NCBI RefSeq assembly: GCF_000383595.1 | Contig: NZ_KB911581.1 | Coordinates: 1,354,276 to 1,418,275 of the forward strand | DNA from: Streptomyces bottropensis ATCC 25435 | GTDB lineage: Bacteria; Actinomycetota; Actinomycetes; Streptomycetales; Streptomycetaceae | Direction: 5' to 3' | Length of the DNA stretch: 64,000 bases | Shown: positions 8,042 to 15,621 of the stretch, one piece after another | Layout of the letters: each line of letters starts with the position of its first letter | How positions within the stretch are numbered: the first letter of the stretch is position 1 | Translations under genes and position numbers: made by a program | Notes under the pieces: generated by a model | The model's input: the letters and a program-made list of their open reading frames with translations, nothing else | Told to the model about the DNA's origin: nothing | Database searches by the model: none

Positions 8042-9364
8042 ATGGCGGACACCACGGGAAACCCCACAGACACCCCCGCACCCTCCGGCCCCAACCCCCC
8101 ACCCCGCGCGTCCAGTTGGAAGTACATCGGACCCGGCATCGTCGTCGCCGCGACCGGTGTCGGCGCCGGTGACCTCGTCGCGACGCTGATCGCGGGCAGC
8201 AACTTCGGATACACCCTGCTGTGGGCGGCCGTCATCGGCTGCCTCGTCAAGATCTCCCTCGCCGAGGCGGCCGGCCGCTGGCATCTGTCCACCGGCCGCA
8301 CCCTCTTCGACGGCTGGGCGAGCCTCGGCCGCTGGACGACGTGGTTCTTCGTCGTCTACGTCGTGATCTGGGGGTTCGTGTACGGTGCGGCCGCGATGTC
8401 CTCCAGCGCCCTGCCCCTGCAGGCGCTGTTCCCGGACGTCATGGACCTCAAGTGGTGGGCCGTGCTGTGCGGCCTGAGCGGTCTGGTCTTCGTCTGGTTC
8501 AACAAGTACGAGGTCTTCGAGAAGGTCATGACGGTCCTCGTGGGCGTCATGTTCGTCGTCACCGTCTACCTGGCGATCAGGGTCACCCCGAACCTCGCGG
8601 ACGCCTTCGCCGGCCTCCTGCCCGTCCTGCCCGACGAGAAGGACTCGATCCTCAACACCCTCGGCCTGATCGGCGGCGTCGGCGGCACGATCACGCTGGC
8701 CGCGTACGGCTACTGGGTCAACGCCAAGGGCTGGACGAACACCGGCTGGATGAAGATCATGCGTCTCGACAACCGGGTCGCCTACATCACGACCGGCATC
8801 TTCGTGATCTCGATGCTCTTCGTCGGCGCCGAACTGCTGCACTCGGCCAACATCGCCATCGCCTCCGGCGACAAGGGCCTGATCCAGCTCGGCGACATCC
8901 TGGCCGACGAGTACGGCACGGCCACCGCCAAGTTCTTCCTGATCGGCTTCTTCGCCACCTCCTACACCTCCCTCATCGGCGTCTGGCACGGCGTGAGCCT
9001 GATGTTCGCGGACTTCGTGGAACGCTTCCGCCGCAAGGGGGCTGTGACGGGCGAGGAGGTCGCCTCCGGCCGGCGCGAGAAGTCCTGGCCGTTCCGCGCG
9101 TACCTGCTCTGGCTGACCTTCCCGCCCATCGTCCTGCTCTTCCAGGGCCAGCCGTTCCGCCTGATCATCCTCTACGGCGTCCTCGGCGCGGCCTTCCTCC
9201 CCTTCCTGGCCGCCACCCTCCTCTGGCTCCTCAACTCCGCCCGCACACCGCGGGAATGGCGCAACGGCATCCTCAGCAACACGATGCTGGCCACCGCGGG
9301 CCTGCTGTTCCTGGTCCTCGCCGTGAAACAGATCTGGGACCAGCCGTGGGCGGACTTCTTCTGA
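8042..9364 (+). CDS. Nramp-related membrane transporter lacking the canonical metal-binding motif
   Basis: A 440-residue polytopic protein with about eleven hydrophobic segments, matching the Nramp (MntH/DMT) family in length and layout. The first membrane helix reads ATGVGAGDL where true Nramp Mn/Fe transporters have DPGN. The sixth has GGVGGTITLAAYG in place of the MPH(N/P) motif. Both sets of metal ligands are therefore altered, and I would not call it a manganese importer. ATG 8042 begins MADTTG; an earlier in-frame GTG lacks a better ribosome site. It is monocistronic, between an intergenic repeat and a small secreted protein. Substrate unknown; a divalent cation or a quite different solute is possible. 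Confidence 0.8.
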   Translation: MADTTGNPTDTPAPSGPNPPPRASSWKYIGPGIVVAATGVGAGDLVATLIAGSNFGYTLLWAAVIGCLVKISLAEAAGRWHLSTGRTLFDGWASLGRWTTWFFVVYVVIWGFVYGAAAMSSSALPLQALFPDVMDLKWWAVLCGLSGLVFVWFNKYEVFEKVMTVLVGVMFVVTVYLAIRVTPNLADAFAGLLPVLPDEKDSILNTLGLIGGVGGTITLAAYGYWVNAKGWTNTGWMKIMRLDNRVAYITTGIFVISMLFVGAELLHSANIAIASGDKGLIQLGDILADEYGTATAKFFLIGFFATSYTSLIGVWHGVSLMFADFVERFRRKGAVTGEEVASGRREKSWPFRAYLLWLTFPPIVLLFQGQPFRLIILYGVLGAAFLPFLAATLLWLLNSARTPREWRNGILSNTMLATAGLLFLVLAVKQIWDQPWADFF

Positions 9365-9480
9365 CTCGCCGAGTAGACGCTGAGCCAAGTCACTGTGGAC
9401 GCGTTGCTGATGACCTCGCGCAGCTCCCACTGCATTCTGATCATGTTCTTGGCATTGACCGCAAACAATGTGGAGATTTC

Positions 9481-9897
9481 ATGATCAAGTCCCGCCTGGG
9501 TGCCCTTGCCCTCACCGCCGCTTCGGCCGGAATCCTCAGCATCGTTCCGACCCAGGCCCATGCCGCGGGAGGTTCGAGTGGCTGCATCTCCAATGCGGCC
9601 ACACCGAGCCAGGCATTCTGTTTCTTCTACAACTCGAACCTCGGGGGTTCCTACGCCGGGATGGCCACAAGGCAGGCGACCTTGGCCGGTCACAAGTTCA
9701 GTTACGTGGGAACCACCAACGCGGGTATCGGGCAGAACGTGATGAACAACTCTGCCAGCGTCTACAACAACAACTCCACCTGCGTTCGTATCTACTACAA
9801 CAGCAACTTCGCCGGCCCTTCGGACACGGTGTCGGCCAGGAGTGGCAGAAACCTTGCCAATACCTACAACAACAACGCCTCCTCGCTGCCTTGTTGA
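9481..9897 (+). CDS. Secreted peptidase-inhibitor-like protein (I36 type)
   Basis: A 138-residue exported protein. Residues 1-28 are a signal peptide ending HAAG. The mature part has four Cys, Asn/Ser-rich repeats and FFYNSNLGGSYAGM, which resembles the proteinase inhibitor I36 (SMPI-like) domain, with a second YYNSNFAGPSD repeat. GGAGA upstream supports ATG 9481. It may inhibit extracellular proteases, possibly its own strain's, but the I36 label rests on the YNSNF-type motif alone. A lipoprotein gene follows about 110 bases downstream. Confidence 0.75.
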   Translation: MIKSRLGALALTAASAGILSIVPTQAHAAGGSSGCISNAATPSQAFCFFYNSNLGGSYAGMATRQATLAGHKFSYVGTTNAGIGQNVMNNSASVYNNNSTCVRIYYNSNFAGPSDTVSARSGRNLANTYNNNASSLPC

Positions 9898-10005
9898 GGT
9901 AGGCCGTGGGGCTCACGGCCGTCTCTTCCGAGCGGCGGCCGTGTGCTCGTTCGGTGTTCCGCGCCCCACGTACCGGCCAACCCATCACTGAGGCAAGAGC
10001 AGATC

Positions 10006-10959
10006 ATGCGCATTCCGGCCAGGGCCTTCGTCACCTCCCTCGTCCTCACCGCCGTCGTCGGCTGCTCGTCAGGGCAGGAGGCCGACTCGGCGAGGACAGA
10101 CATGCCGCGCCCTTCCTCCGCCGCGACGACGAAGGGCGCGGCGGAGAAGTACAAGCCCCATCGGCTCACGCTTCCCATCTACGAGTACAAGTTCACCCCG
10201 GAGGAGAACGCGGTGGTCGATCGGGCCACCAACATCGCCATGTCCTCGTGCATGCGCCGTTACGGGTACTCCCTGACGACCGACGAGCCGACGATCACCT
10301 TGGGTGACCGGCGATATGGCGTGATCGACCTCTACGCCGCCCGGAACTACGGTTACCACCTGGTGACACCGAGAGGTTCACCGGAGGCACGGAACCAGAG
10401 GTTCACAAAGGACGAGACCTCGGCGATGACCGGCGGACTCTTTTTCGATTCCGTCACGGGTGAATTCCGTGCGATGCCCGGATACTCCCGCCCCGTCACC
10501 GAGCTGAACGGTCGACGCGTCCCGAAGGGAGGATGTTCCGCGGACGCGCAACGAGAACTTCTGGGACGCCGATCCCTGCGTACGCATGCGGCAGTCGTGA
10601 GCGATATCGACACGGCGTCCTTCGCTCGATCGCAGAAGGTCCCGGCGGTGGTCGAAGCGCTCAAGGAATGGTCGACCTGTATGAGAGGCAAGGGCTATTC
10701 CTACGCCACCCCCCTCGAAAGCATCAGTGCGGTGGACCTGGGAAAGCCCGTCGGCGACAAGGGGCAGAAGAGGCTGGCGATCGCCGACGTCGCGTGCAAG
10801 AACGAGGTCGGGCTCGTGAAAATCTGGAGCGCGGCTGAAGTCAAGATCCAGGACAAGATGATCTCGGCTTCCCGTCAAGCCCTCCAGCAGCAGAAGCGGG
10901 ACAATGCCACCACGTTGCGGAACGCTCGCTCACTCGTCGCCGCGCACCCGGACTCCTAG
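10006..10959 (+). CDS. Putative lipoprotein of unknown function
   Basis: A 317-residue protein with a lipoprotein signal peptide: basic N-terminus, hydrophobic stretch, and lipobox VVGC with Cys at residue 20. The rest is hydrophilic, has several Cys pairs (SSCMRRYGY and STCMRGKGY look like two copies of one repeat) and no recognised domain. The duplicated Cys-Met-Arg-x-x-Gly-Tyr segments suggest a two-repeat extracellular module. ATG 10006 was chosen because the signal begins there. Codon use is slightly less biased than in neighbouring genes, which may indicate a variable or acquired gene. Confidence 0.75.
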   Translation: MRIPARAFVTSLVLTAVVGCSSGQEADSARTDMPRPSSAATTKGAAEKYKPHRLTLPIYEYKFTPEENAVVDRATNIAMSSCMRRYGYSLTTDEPTITLGDRRYGVIDLYAARNYGYHLVTPRGSPEARNQRFTKDETSAMTGGLFFDSVTGEFRAMPGYSRPVTELNGRRVPKGGCSADAQRELLGRRSLRTHAAVVSDIDTASFARSQKVPAVVEALKEWSTCMRGKGYSYATPLESISAVDLGKPVGDKGQKRLAIADVACKNEVGLVKIWSAAEVKIQDKMISASRQALQQQKRDNATTLRNARSLVAAHPDS

Positions 10960-11097
10960 TCACGCTCGTTCGTCGGTATACGCCCTGCGGCGTCTCGCTG
11001 TCCGTTCCTCGCGGCGACGACCCCGAGGCCCGCTCCGCGCGGGGCAGGGATACGGTGCCGTACGAGTCATCACCACGGGGCAGGGGGACGAACCGCC

Positions 11098-11667
11098 ATG
11101 GACCAGTCCGAGCAGGGCCACCGGCCGCCACCGCCACCACCGCCGCCACAGCCGGGGACGCCGCCGGGAGGCCACCCGGGCTTCGGCCCCCCGCCCCCGC
11201 CGTACGCACCCCCGGCCGCCCCACCGCAGCCGTACGCCCAGCCCCCGCAGCCGTACGCGCAACCGCCGCAGCCGTACGGACAGTCGGCGCAGCCGTATCC
11301 CCAGCCCCCGCAGCCGTACGGGCAGCCGGCCCCGCCCGCCCACCCATACCCGTACACCCAGCCCCCCGCGGGCGAGGCTCCGCTCCAGGGGCCGGAGTTC
11401 ATGGCCGTCGACCGCCACAACTCCGTCGTCGTCGACGTCGGCGGGGTCGCCTTCGAGGACCACGGCGTCTCCGTCGACTTCCCCTGGCCGGAGATCCGCA
11501 GCGTCCACTACAAGGCGAGCGGCAACGGCAAGGCCCTCATGGTCGCCGTGATCCACGCCGACGGCACCTTCTTCGAGTGCTCGGTGGAGGCCAAGCCCCG
11601 TGAGCGCCTCCACCAGTGGTTCGCCCACCTGGCCCAGGTGCTCGGCCACTACCGTCCGACGGGATGA
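11098..11667 (+). CDS. Hypothetical protein: Pro/Tyr-repeat N-terminus plus PH-like domain
   Basis: A 189-residue protein. Residues about 8-100 are Pro-rich with repeated PQPYAQP/PQPYGQP heptads, surely disordered. Residues about 105-189 form a compact domain (HNSVVVDVGGVAFEDHGVSVDFPWPEIRSV split over two strands, then VIHADGTFFECSVEAK and a final helix). This is the same layout as the C-terminal domain of the gene at 4925-5587. Function unknown; PH-like domains with disordered tails often act as binding or scaffold modules. Confidence 0.8.
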   Translation: MDQSEQGHRPPPPPPPPQPGTPPGGHPGFGPPPPPYAPPAAPPQPYAQPPQPYAQPPQPYGQSAQPYPQPPQPYGQPAPPAHPYPYTQPPAGEAPLQGPEFMAVDRHNSVVVDVGGVAFEDHGVSVDFPWPEIRSVHYKASGNGKALMVAVIHADGTFFECSVEAKPRERLHQWFAHLAQVLGHYRPTG

Positions 11668-11678
11668 CCACGGACCGT

Positions 11679-11712
11679 GTCCCTGCCCGAGGACGACACC
11701 CCGGGCAGGGAC
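11679..11712. terminator. Bidirectional hairpin terminator
   Basis: GTCCCTGCCCG and CGGGCAGGGAC pair perfectly (11 bp) around a 12-base loop, with outer ACCG/CGGT extending the stem after one mismatch. It lies between the plus-strand PH-like gene and the minus-strand sigma-factor operon. Confidence 0.7.
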
Positions 11713-11730
11713 GGTCTCATCCCTGAGGAC

Positions 11731-12741
11731 TCATCCCTTCGAACCCGGCCGCTCGCGGTACGCGTCGACGACGGCCCGCTCCAGGACGGCGGTCTCGCTC
11801 AGGATCAGGCCCTTGGCCCCCATCGGGCCGTCCGCCGTCAGCCGGCTGCGTTCGCCCAGGTACGCGAGGGTGTCCCGGTCGAAGACCCATTCGGTGGCCC
11901 ACCCGGCGCGTGCGTCGACGCGGCGGATGCCTACGCCGTGCCGGCCGGCCGGGTCGACGGCGTCGTCGGTACGGGTCACCCCGGGGATCTTCGCGGCGGC
12001 CTCGTAGAGCGCGGCGGCGGTGCGGGCGGGCATGACCGTCTCGCCGAGCAGTTCGCCGATCCTGTCGAAGACGGCCTGCGCCTTCTCCTCGCCCTTCCAC
12101 GTCCTGGTCAGCCGGTACAGCTCGGCGAGCAGGTCGTCGGGGTCGGTGGGCAGCGAGGCCAGCCACCGGTACGTGGGCCGGTCGATCCCGGCGGGGACGC
12201 CCGGCGAACCCGGCGGCAGCAGTTCCCTCAGCGGGGAGTACGCGCCGCCCTCGTAGTGCAGGGCCAACTGCTTCACCGGGCCCGGCTCCTGCGACACCCA
12301 CACCTCCCGCCGGTGCGGCTTTCCCGGCTCGTACGGGCCGTCCTCCACGGCCTCCGCCCCGGCCGTCAGGCTCTTGACGTAGACCAACTGGTCGTCGCGG
12401 ACCGGCTCGACCTCCGTTTTCGCGGCGACGTCGGCGATCCGGTCGAGCAGGACGACGGCGCTCGTGCCGTCGTCCCGGCGCGCCCCGTCGCCGGAGTCGG
12501 TGGTCGTGACCAGGCCGACGGTCAGCGTCCCGGCCAGGGCCAGCGCGGCGGCGGGCAGCCACAGCGCCGGACGGGCCGGTCTCGGGCGCGGACGGGGTGC
12601 CGGCGGGGCGGGAACGACGGGCGCCGTGGCCCGGTCGTCGTCGATGAGTCGCATCAGACGGTCCTTGTGGTGGGCGAGGCGACCAGGCGGAACGTCCCGT
12701 TCGGGCGGGGGCGGCAGCAGTCGGGCCAGCTCCTCGTTCAT
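11731..12741 (-). CDS. Membrane-anchored ECF sigma partner protein (CU044_5270 type), putative anti-sigma factor
   Basis: A 336-residue protein with a cytoplasmic N-terminus of about 65 residues, one membrane segment (about 66-85) and a large extracellular part. It overlaps the sigma-factor stop by ATGA, the usual sign of a co-regulated partner. The layout matches CU044_5270-family proteins found with ECF sigma factors in actinomycetes. The N-terminus lacks the HxxxCxxC zinc motif of classic ZAS anti-sigma factors, so binding, if it occurs, uses another fold. Role inferred from position. Confidence 0.75.
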   Translation of the reverse strand: MNEELARLLPPPPERDVPPGRLAHHKDRLMRLIDDDRATAPVVPAPPAPRPRPRPARPALWLPAAALALAGTLTVGLVTTTDSGDGARRDDGTSAVVLLDRIADVAAKTEVEPVRDDQLVYVKSLTAGAEAVEDGPYEPGKPHRREVWVSQEPGPVKQLALHYEGGAYSPLRELLPPGSPGVPAGIDRPTYRWLASLPTDPDDLLAELYRLTRTWKGEEKAQAVFDRIGELLGETVMPARTAAALYEAAAKIPGVTRTDDAVDPAGRHGVGIRRVDARAGWATEWVFDRDTLAYLGERSRLTADGPMGAKGLILSETAVLERAVVDAYRERPGSKG

Positions 12742-13418
12742 CGGGATCCCTCCTGGATCTCCTTGAGCGGATGGGCCGCGAACACGGCCTCGCTCTCTGC
12801 CTCTCCGCGGCGACGCCCCGGTTCCCTGGGAGGGGGGCGCTCCTCGCGCAGCCGCTCGTCCGTCAGGCGGCCCAGACGCGCCCGCGCCCGCGAGAGCCGC
12901 GACCGCACGGTCCCCACGGGGACGCCCAGCGCCTCGGCCGCCTGCCCGTAGTCGAGGCCGGCCCACACGCACAGCGCCAGCACCTCCCGCTCCCCGCGCC
13001 GCAGCCGCCCGTACACCTGGCGTACGGCGGCGAGCCGACGCGCGTCGTCGAGGCGCCCGGCGGTCTCGTCGGCGAAGTCGGCCACCGGGGCCGGGGCGGG
13101 CCGACGGGCCAGGAAGGCCAGCCGGCGGCCGAGGCCGCGGTTGGCGTTGCGGGCCTTGTTGGTGGCCATGCCCAGCAGCCACGGCTTCACCGAGCCGCCG
13201 TCCGGCTCCAGCCGCTCCCGGGTGCGCCAGGCGTCGAGGAAGGTGTCCGCCATCACCTCCTCGGCCGTCGACCAGTCGCCGGTCAGCCGGTAGGCGTGGT
13301 TGTAGACCGCCCGCGCGTACGCGTCGTAGACCTCGGCGAAGGCCTCCCGGTCGCCCGCCCGGATCCGCGCCCGCGCGGAGGACTCGGCCCGCGCCTGCGC
13401 CCGCTCGGGGTCACTCAT
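12738..13418 (-). CDS. ECF RNA polymerase sigma factor
   Basis: A 226-residue sigma-70 family ECF protein. Region 2 covers about residues 25-95 (EVYDAYARAVYNHAYRL, then the AEEVMADTFLDAWR segment). Region 4 covers about 135-185 (GEREVLALCVWAGL, then EALGVPVGTVRSRLSRAR, the helix-turn-helix). The C-terminal tail is Arg/Pro-rich. Its downstream partner is a single-pass membrane protein overlapping by ATGA, so activity is probably gated by an extracytoplasmic signal. Target promoters cannot be told from the window. Confidence 0.93.
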   Translation of the reverse strand: MSDPERAQARAESSARARIRAGDREAFAEVYDAYARAVYNHAYRLTGDWSTAEEVMADTFLDAWRTRERLEPDGGSVKPWLLGMATNKARNANRGLGRRLAFLARRPAPAPVADFADETAGRLDDARRLAAVRQVYGRLRRGEREVLALCVWAGLDYGQAAEALGVPVGTVRSRLSRARARLGRLTDERLREERPPPREPGRRRGEAESEAVFAAHPLKEIQEGSR

Positions 13419-13533
13419 CTCGTATGCACCTCTCCCACCTCACACCTGTGTCTCTCCGTGCGGTGGGACAGGTTCCGGTGACCTGCGCCACAACAGGACG
13501 CAGGCCACCGCTCGCCGTTCTCTCCTCCTCTAC

Positions 13534-13569
13534 GTCCTCTGTGTCCTCTGTGTCCTCGACGTCCTCTGC
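13534..13569. repeat. Four 9-bp direct repeats (GTCCTCTGT type)
   Basis: Units GTCCTCTGT, GTCCTCTGT, GTCCTCGAC and GTCCTCTGC lie head to tail just beyond the chitinase stop codon (minus strand) and before the sigma-factor start. Probably replication slippage. Confidence 0.6.
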
Positions 13570-13574
13570 TTGCT

Positions 13575-15290
13575 CTACGGCAGCCCGTGCACGTGCGGCC
13601 CCACCGCGTTCGACCACGCGTTGCCCGCCGTGGCGTCCCAGTTGGTCGACCAGGTCATCGCGCCCCGCAGGTCGGGGTACGTCCGCGGCGGCTTGAAGGA
13701 GCCGCAGTCGGTGGCGCGGGTCAGACAGTCGAGGGCGTTGTTCACCACGGCCGGCGACACGTACCCGCTGCCCGCGCCCCGCGTCGAGGCCGGCAGACCC
13801 AGCCCCACCTGGGACGGGGCGAGGCCGCCCTCCAGCTGGATGCAGGCGAGGGCGGTGAGGAAGTCCACCGACCCCTGGCTGTAGACCTTGCCGTCGCACC
13901 CCAGCATCGAACCGCTGTTGTAGTACTGCATGTTGACGACGGTCAGGATGTCCTTGATGTTCAGCGCGGTCCGGAAGTACGCGTTCGACGTCGACTGCAT
14001 GTCGATGGTCTGCGGCGCCATCGTGATGACGAGCGACGGGCCCGCCTTCGACGACAGCGACCGCAGCGCCTGCGTCATGTAGGTCGCGTCGAGCCCGTTC
14101 TCCAGGTCGATGTCGACGCCGTCGAAGCCGTACGTCTGCATCAGGGCGTACACCGAGTTCGCGAAGTTCGTCGCGGAGGCCGCGCTGTTCACCGCCACCG
14201 TGCCGCGCTCACCGCCGACCGACACGATGACCTTCTTGCCGGCCGCCTGCTTGGCCCGTAGGTCCGCCTTGAACTGGTCGACGGTGTACCCGCCGAGCCC
14301 GGCCGAGTCGAGGCTGAAGGTCACCGCGCCCGGCGTGGCGGTGGCGTCCGCGAACGCCACGGCGATGATGTCGTACTGCGACTGCACGTCCGAGAGCCTC
14401 TGGACGGCCGCCCCGTTGTCGAAGTTCTGCCAGTAGCCGGTCACGGCGTGCTTCGGGACGCCCGTGCCGCCGCCCGGGGTCGCCGTCGTCGTCCCCGTCA
14501 CCGTCGCCGAACGGGCCGACTCGCCCGCCGTGTTCGTCGCCGTGACCTGGAAGGTGTACGAGGTGGAGGCCGCGAGCCCCGTCACCGTCGCCGAAGTGCC
14601 CTCGGCCGACTGAACCTTCGTGCCGCCCCGGTAGACGTTGTAGCCCGTGGCGCCCGCGACCGCGTTCCAGGTCAGGGACACAGAGGAGGACGTCGAGCCC
14701 GACACCGTCACCCCGGCCGGGGCCGAGGGGACGGTGGGCGGCTGGTCGCCGCCACCGCCGCCGTCGGGGCCGAGGAGGGACACGTCGTCGGTGAGGTACG
14801 CGGCCTGCCCGTACCAGCCGTGGGTGTAGACCGTCACCGAGGTCGTGGAAGCGCCCGTGGTGAAGGTCGTCGACAGCTGCTTCCAGGCCGCCGAGTCCGG
14901 TGTCCACGTCGAGACGTCGGTCGTACCGGTACCGGTCGCGCCCAGGTACGCGTACCCGCCGCGCACCCAGGCGCTGAGCGTGTACGTCGAGCGGGGCTTG
15001 ACCGCCACCGCCTGGGTGCAGCGGGCGTTGTCCTGCCCGGCCGGGGTCGCCCGCAGCGCGGACGCGCCCCCGTGCACGGGGGAGGAGACGGTGGCGCCGC
15101 TGCCCGCCGAACAGTTCCAGTCGCTGAGCCCCGACTCGAATCCGGCGTTCCTGACGTTGTTGATGTCCGCGGCGGAGGCCTGTCCGGCGCCGAGGAGCGA
15201 GAGACCGAGGGCGAGGGCGGTGACGACGGCCGTGGTGACGGCCCCCGACCGCAGACGCGTCCGCCCCCGTATACGCCCTTGCGCTTTCAT
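13575..15290 (-). CDS. Secreted GH18 chitinase with carbohydrate-binding and FnIII domains
   Basis: A 571-residue extracellular enzyme. Order: Arg-rich signal peptide (about 1-40, ending GQASA); a CBM-like beta-sandwich (about 45-180, beginning NAGFESGLSDW); a Gly/Pro linker; fibronectin III (about 190-280, PSAPAGVTV to TFQVTATN); GH18 barrel (about 295-571). The barrel carries FDGVDIDLE, matching DxxDxDxE with the catalytic Glu, and MQYYN downstream. This resembles secreted Streptomyces GH18 chitinases of the ChiC/D type. Start is uncertain: ATG 15290, 15296 or 15323; I chose 15290 because the mRNA probably begins close to 15323. A DasR box and TTGACA lie upstream, so it should be chitin-inducible. 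Confidence 0.92.
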   Translation of the reverse strand: MKAQGRIRGRTRLRSGAVTTAVVTALALGLSLLGAGQASAADINNVRNAGFESGLSDWNCSAGSGATVSSPVHGGASALRATPAGQDNARCTQAVAVKPRSTYTLSAWVRGGYAYLGATGTGTTDVSTWTPDSAAWKQLSTTFTTGASTTSVTVYTHGWYGQAAYLTDDVSLLGPDGGGGGDQPPTVPSAPAGVTVSGSTSSSVSLTWNAVAGATGYNVYRGGTKVQSAEGTSATVTGLAASTSYTFQVTATNTAGESARSATVTGTTTATPGGGTGVPKHAVTGYWQNFDNGAAVQRLSDVQSQYDIIAVAFADATATPGAVTFSLDSAGLGGYTVDQFKADLRAKQAAGKKVIVSVGGERGTVAVNSAASATNFANSVYALMQTYGFDGVDIDLENGLDATYMTQALRSLSSKAGPSLVITMAPQTIDMQSTSNAYFRTALNIKDILTVVNMQYYNSGSMLGCDGKVYSQGSVDFLTALACIQLEGGLAPSQVGLGLPASTRGAGSGYVSPAVVNNALDCLTRATDCGSFKPPRTYPDLRGAMTWSTNWDATAGNAWSNAVGPHVHGLP

Positions 15291-15332
15291 CCGCATCCGT
15301 ATGCGTTGTGGGTGTCTGAACATGCCCGGTAC

Positions 15333-15359
15333 GCTGGTCCAGACCAATTGAGTTGTCAA
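15333..15359 (-). promoter_or_regulatory. Chitinase promoter: TTGACA plus DasR-type operator (dre)
   Basis: On the minus strand TTGACA (15359-15354) is followed by ATTGGTCTGGACCAGC (15348-15333). The core TGGTCTGGACCA closely matches the published dre consensus around TGGTCTAGACCA, bound by the GlcNAc-responsive repressor DasR and found in Streptomyces chitinase promoters. The operator overlaps the spacer between the -35 and the start, as expected for repression. Confidence 0.8.
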
Positions 15360-15587
15360 TACTCCCGGTCGAAAGCCGTTCACCCGTACGGGTATCCCAA
15401 CCAGCGCCCCCACCTGCCGAGTTGAGGCATATGCGTCTCACTCTGTGTGGATACGGCCCGCACCTTCCGTGAGTTGATCAAGAAGATCCGGTGTTGATCT
15501 GGCCATGCCGTGGATATGGTGCTGATGCAAGAGGATGCAGGAGGGGCGGCGGGCACGACGCCGTTCCCCACAGGGGTCATCTGAGGC

Positions 15588-15601
15588 GGTGGTCGACCAC
15601 C
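15588..15601. promoter_or_regulatory. Perfect 14-bp palindrome near the start of the Tad locus
   Basis: GGTGGTCGACCACC lies 20-30 bases before the probable GTG start of the first Tad-locus gene. It resembles the TGGTC/GACCA half-sites of the DasR box but lacks the central two bases, so the spacing is wrong for DasR. It may be an operator for another GntR-type repressor. Confidence 0.35.
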
Positions 15602-15621
15602 CCGCCGAAGCGAACGGGGTG

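Noticed and set aside
6785..9430. An 881-codon minus-strand open frame across the Nramp-like gene
   Set aside because: Low-complexity His/Arg/Glu translation and opposite a clear membrane protein. Not a gene.
13418..13533. Small open frames in the chitinase-sigma factor gap
   Set aside because: Ser/Pro-repeat translations from CT-rich DNA, without ribosome site or codon bias.
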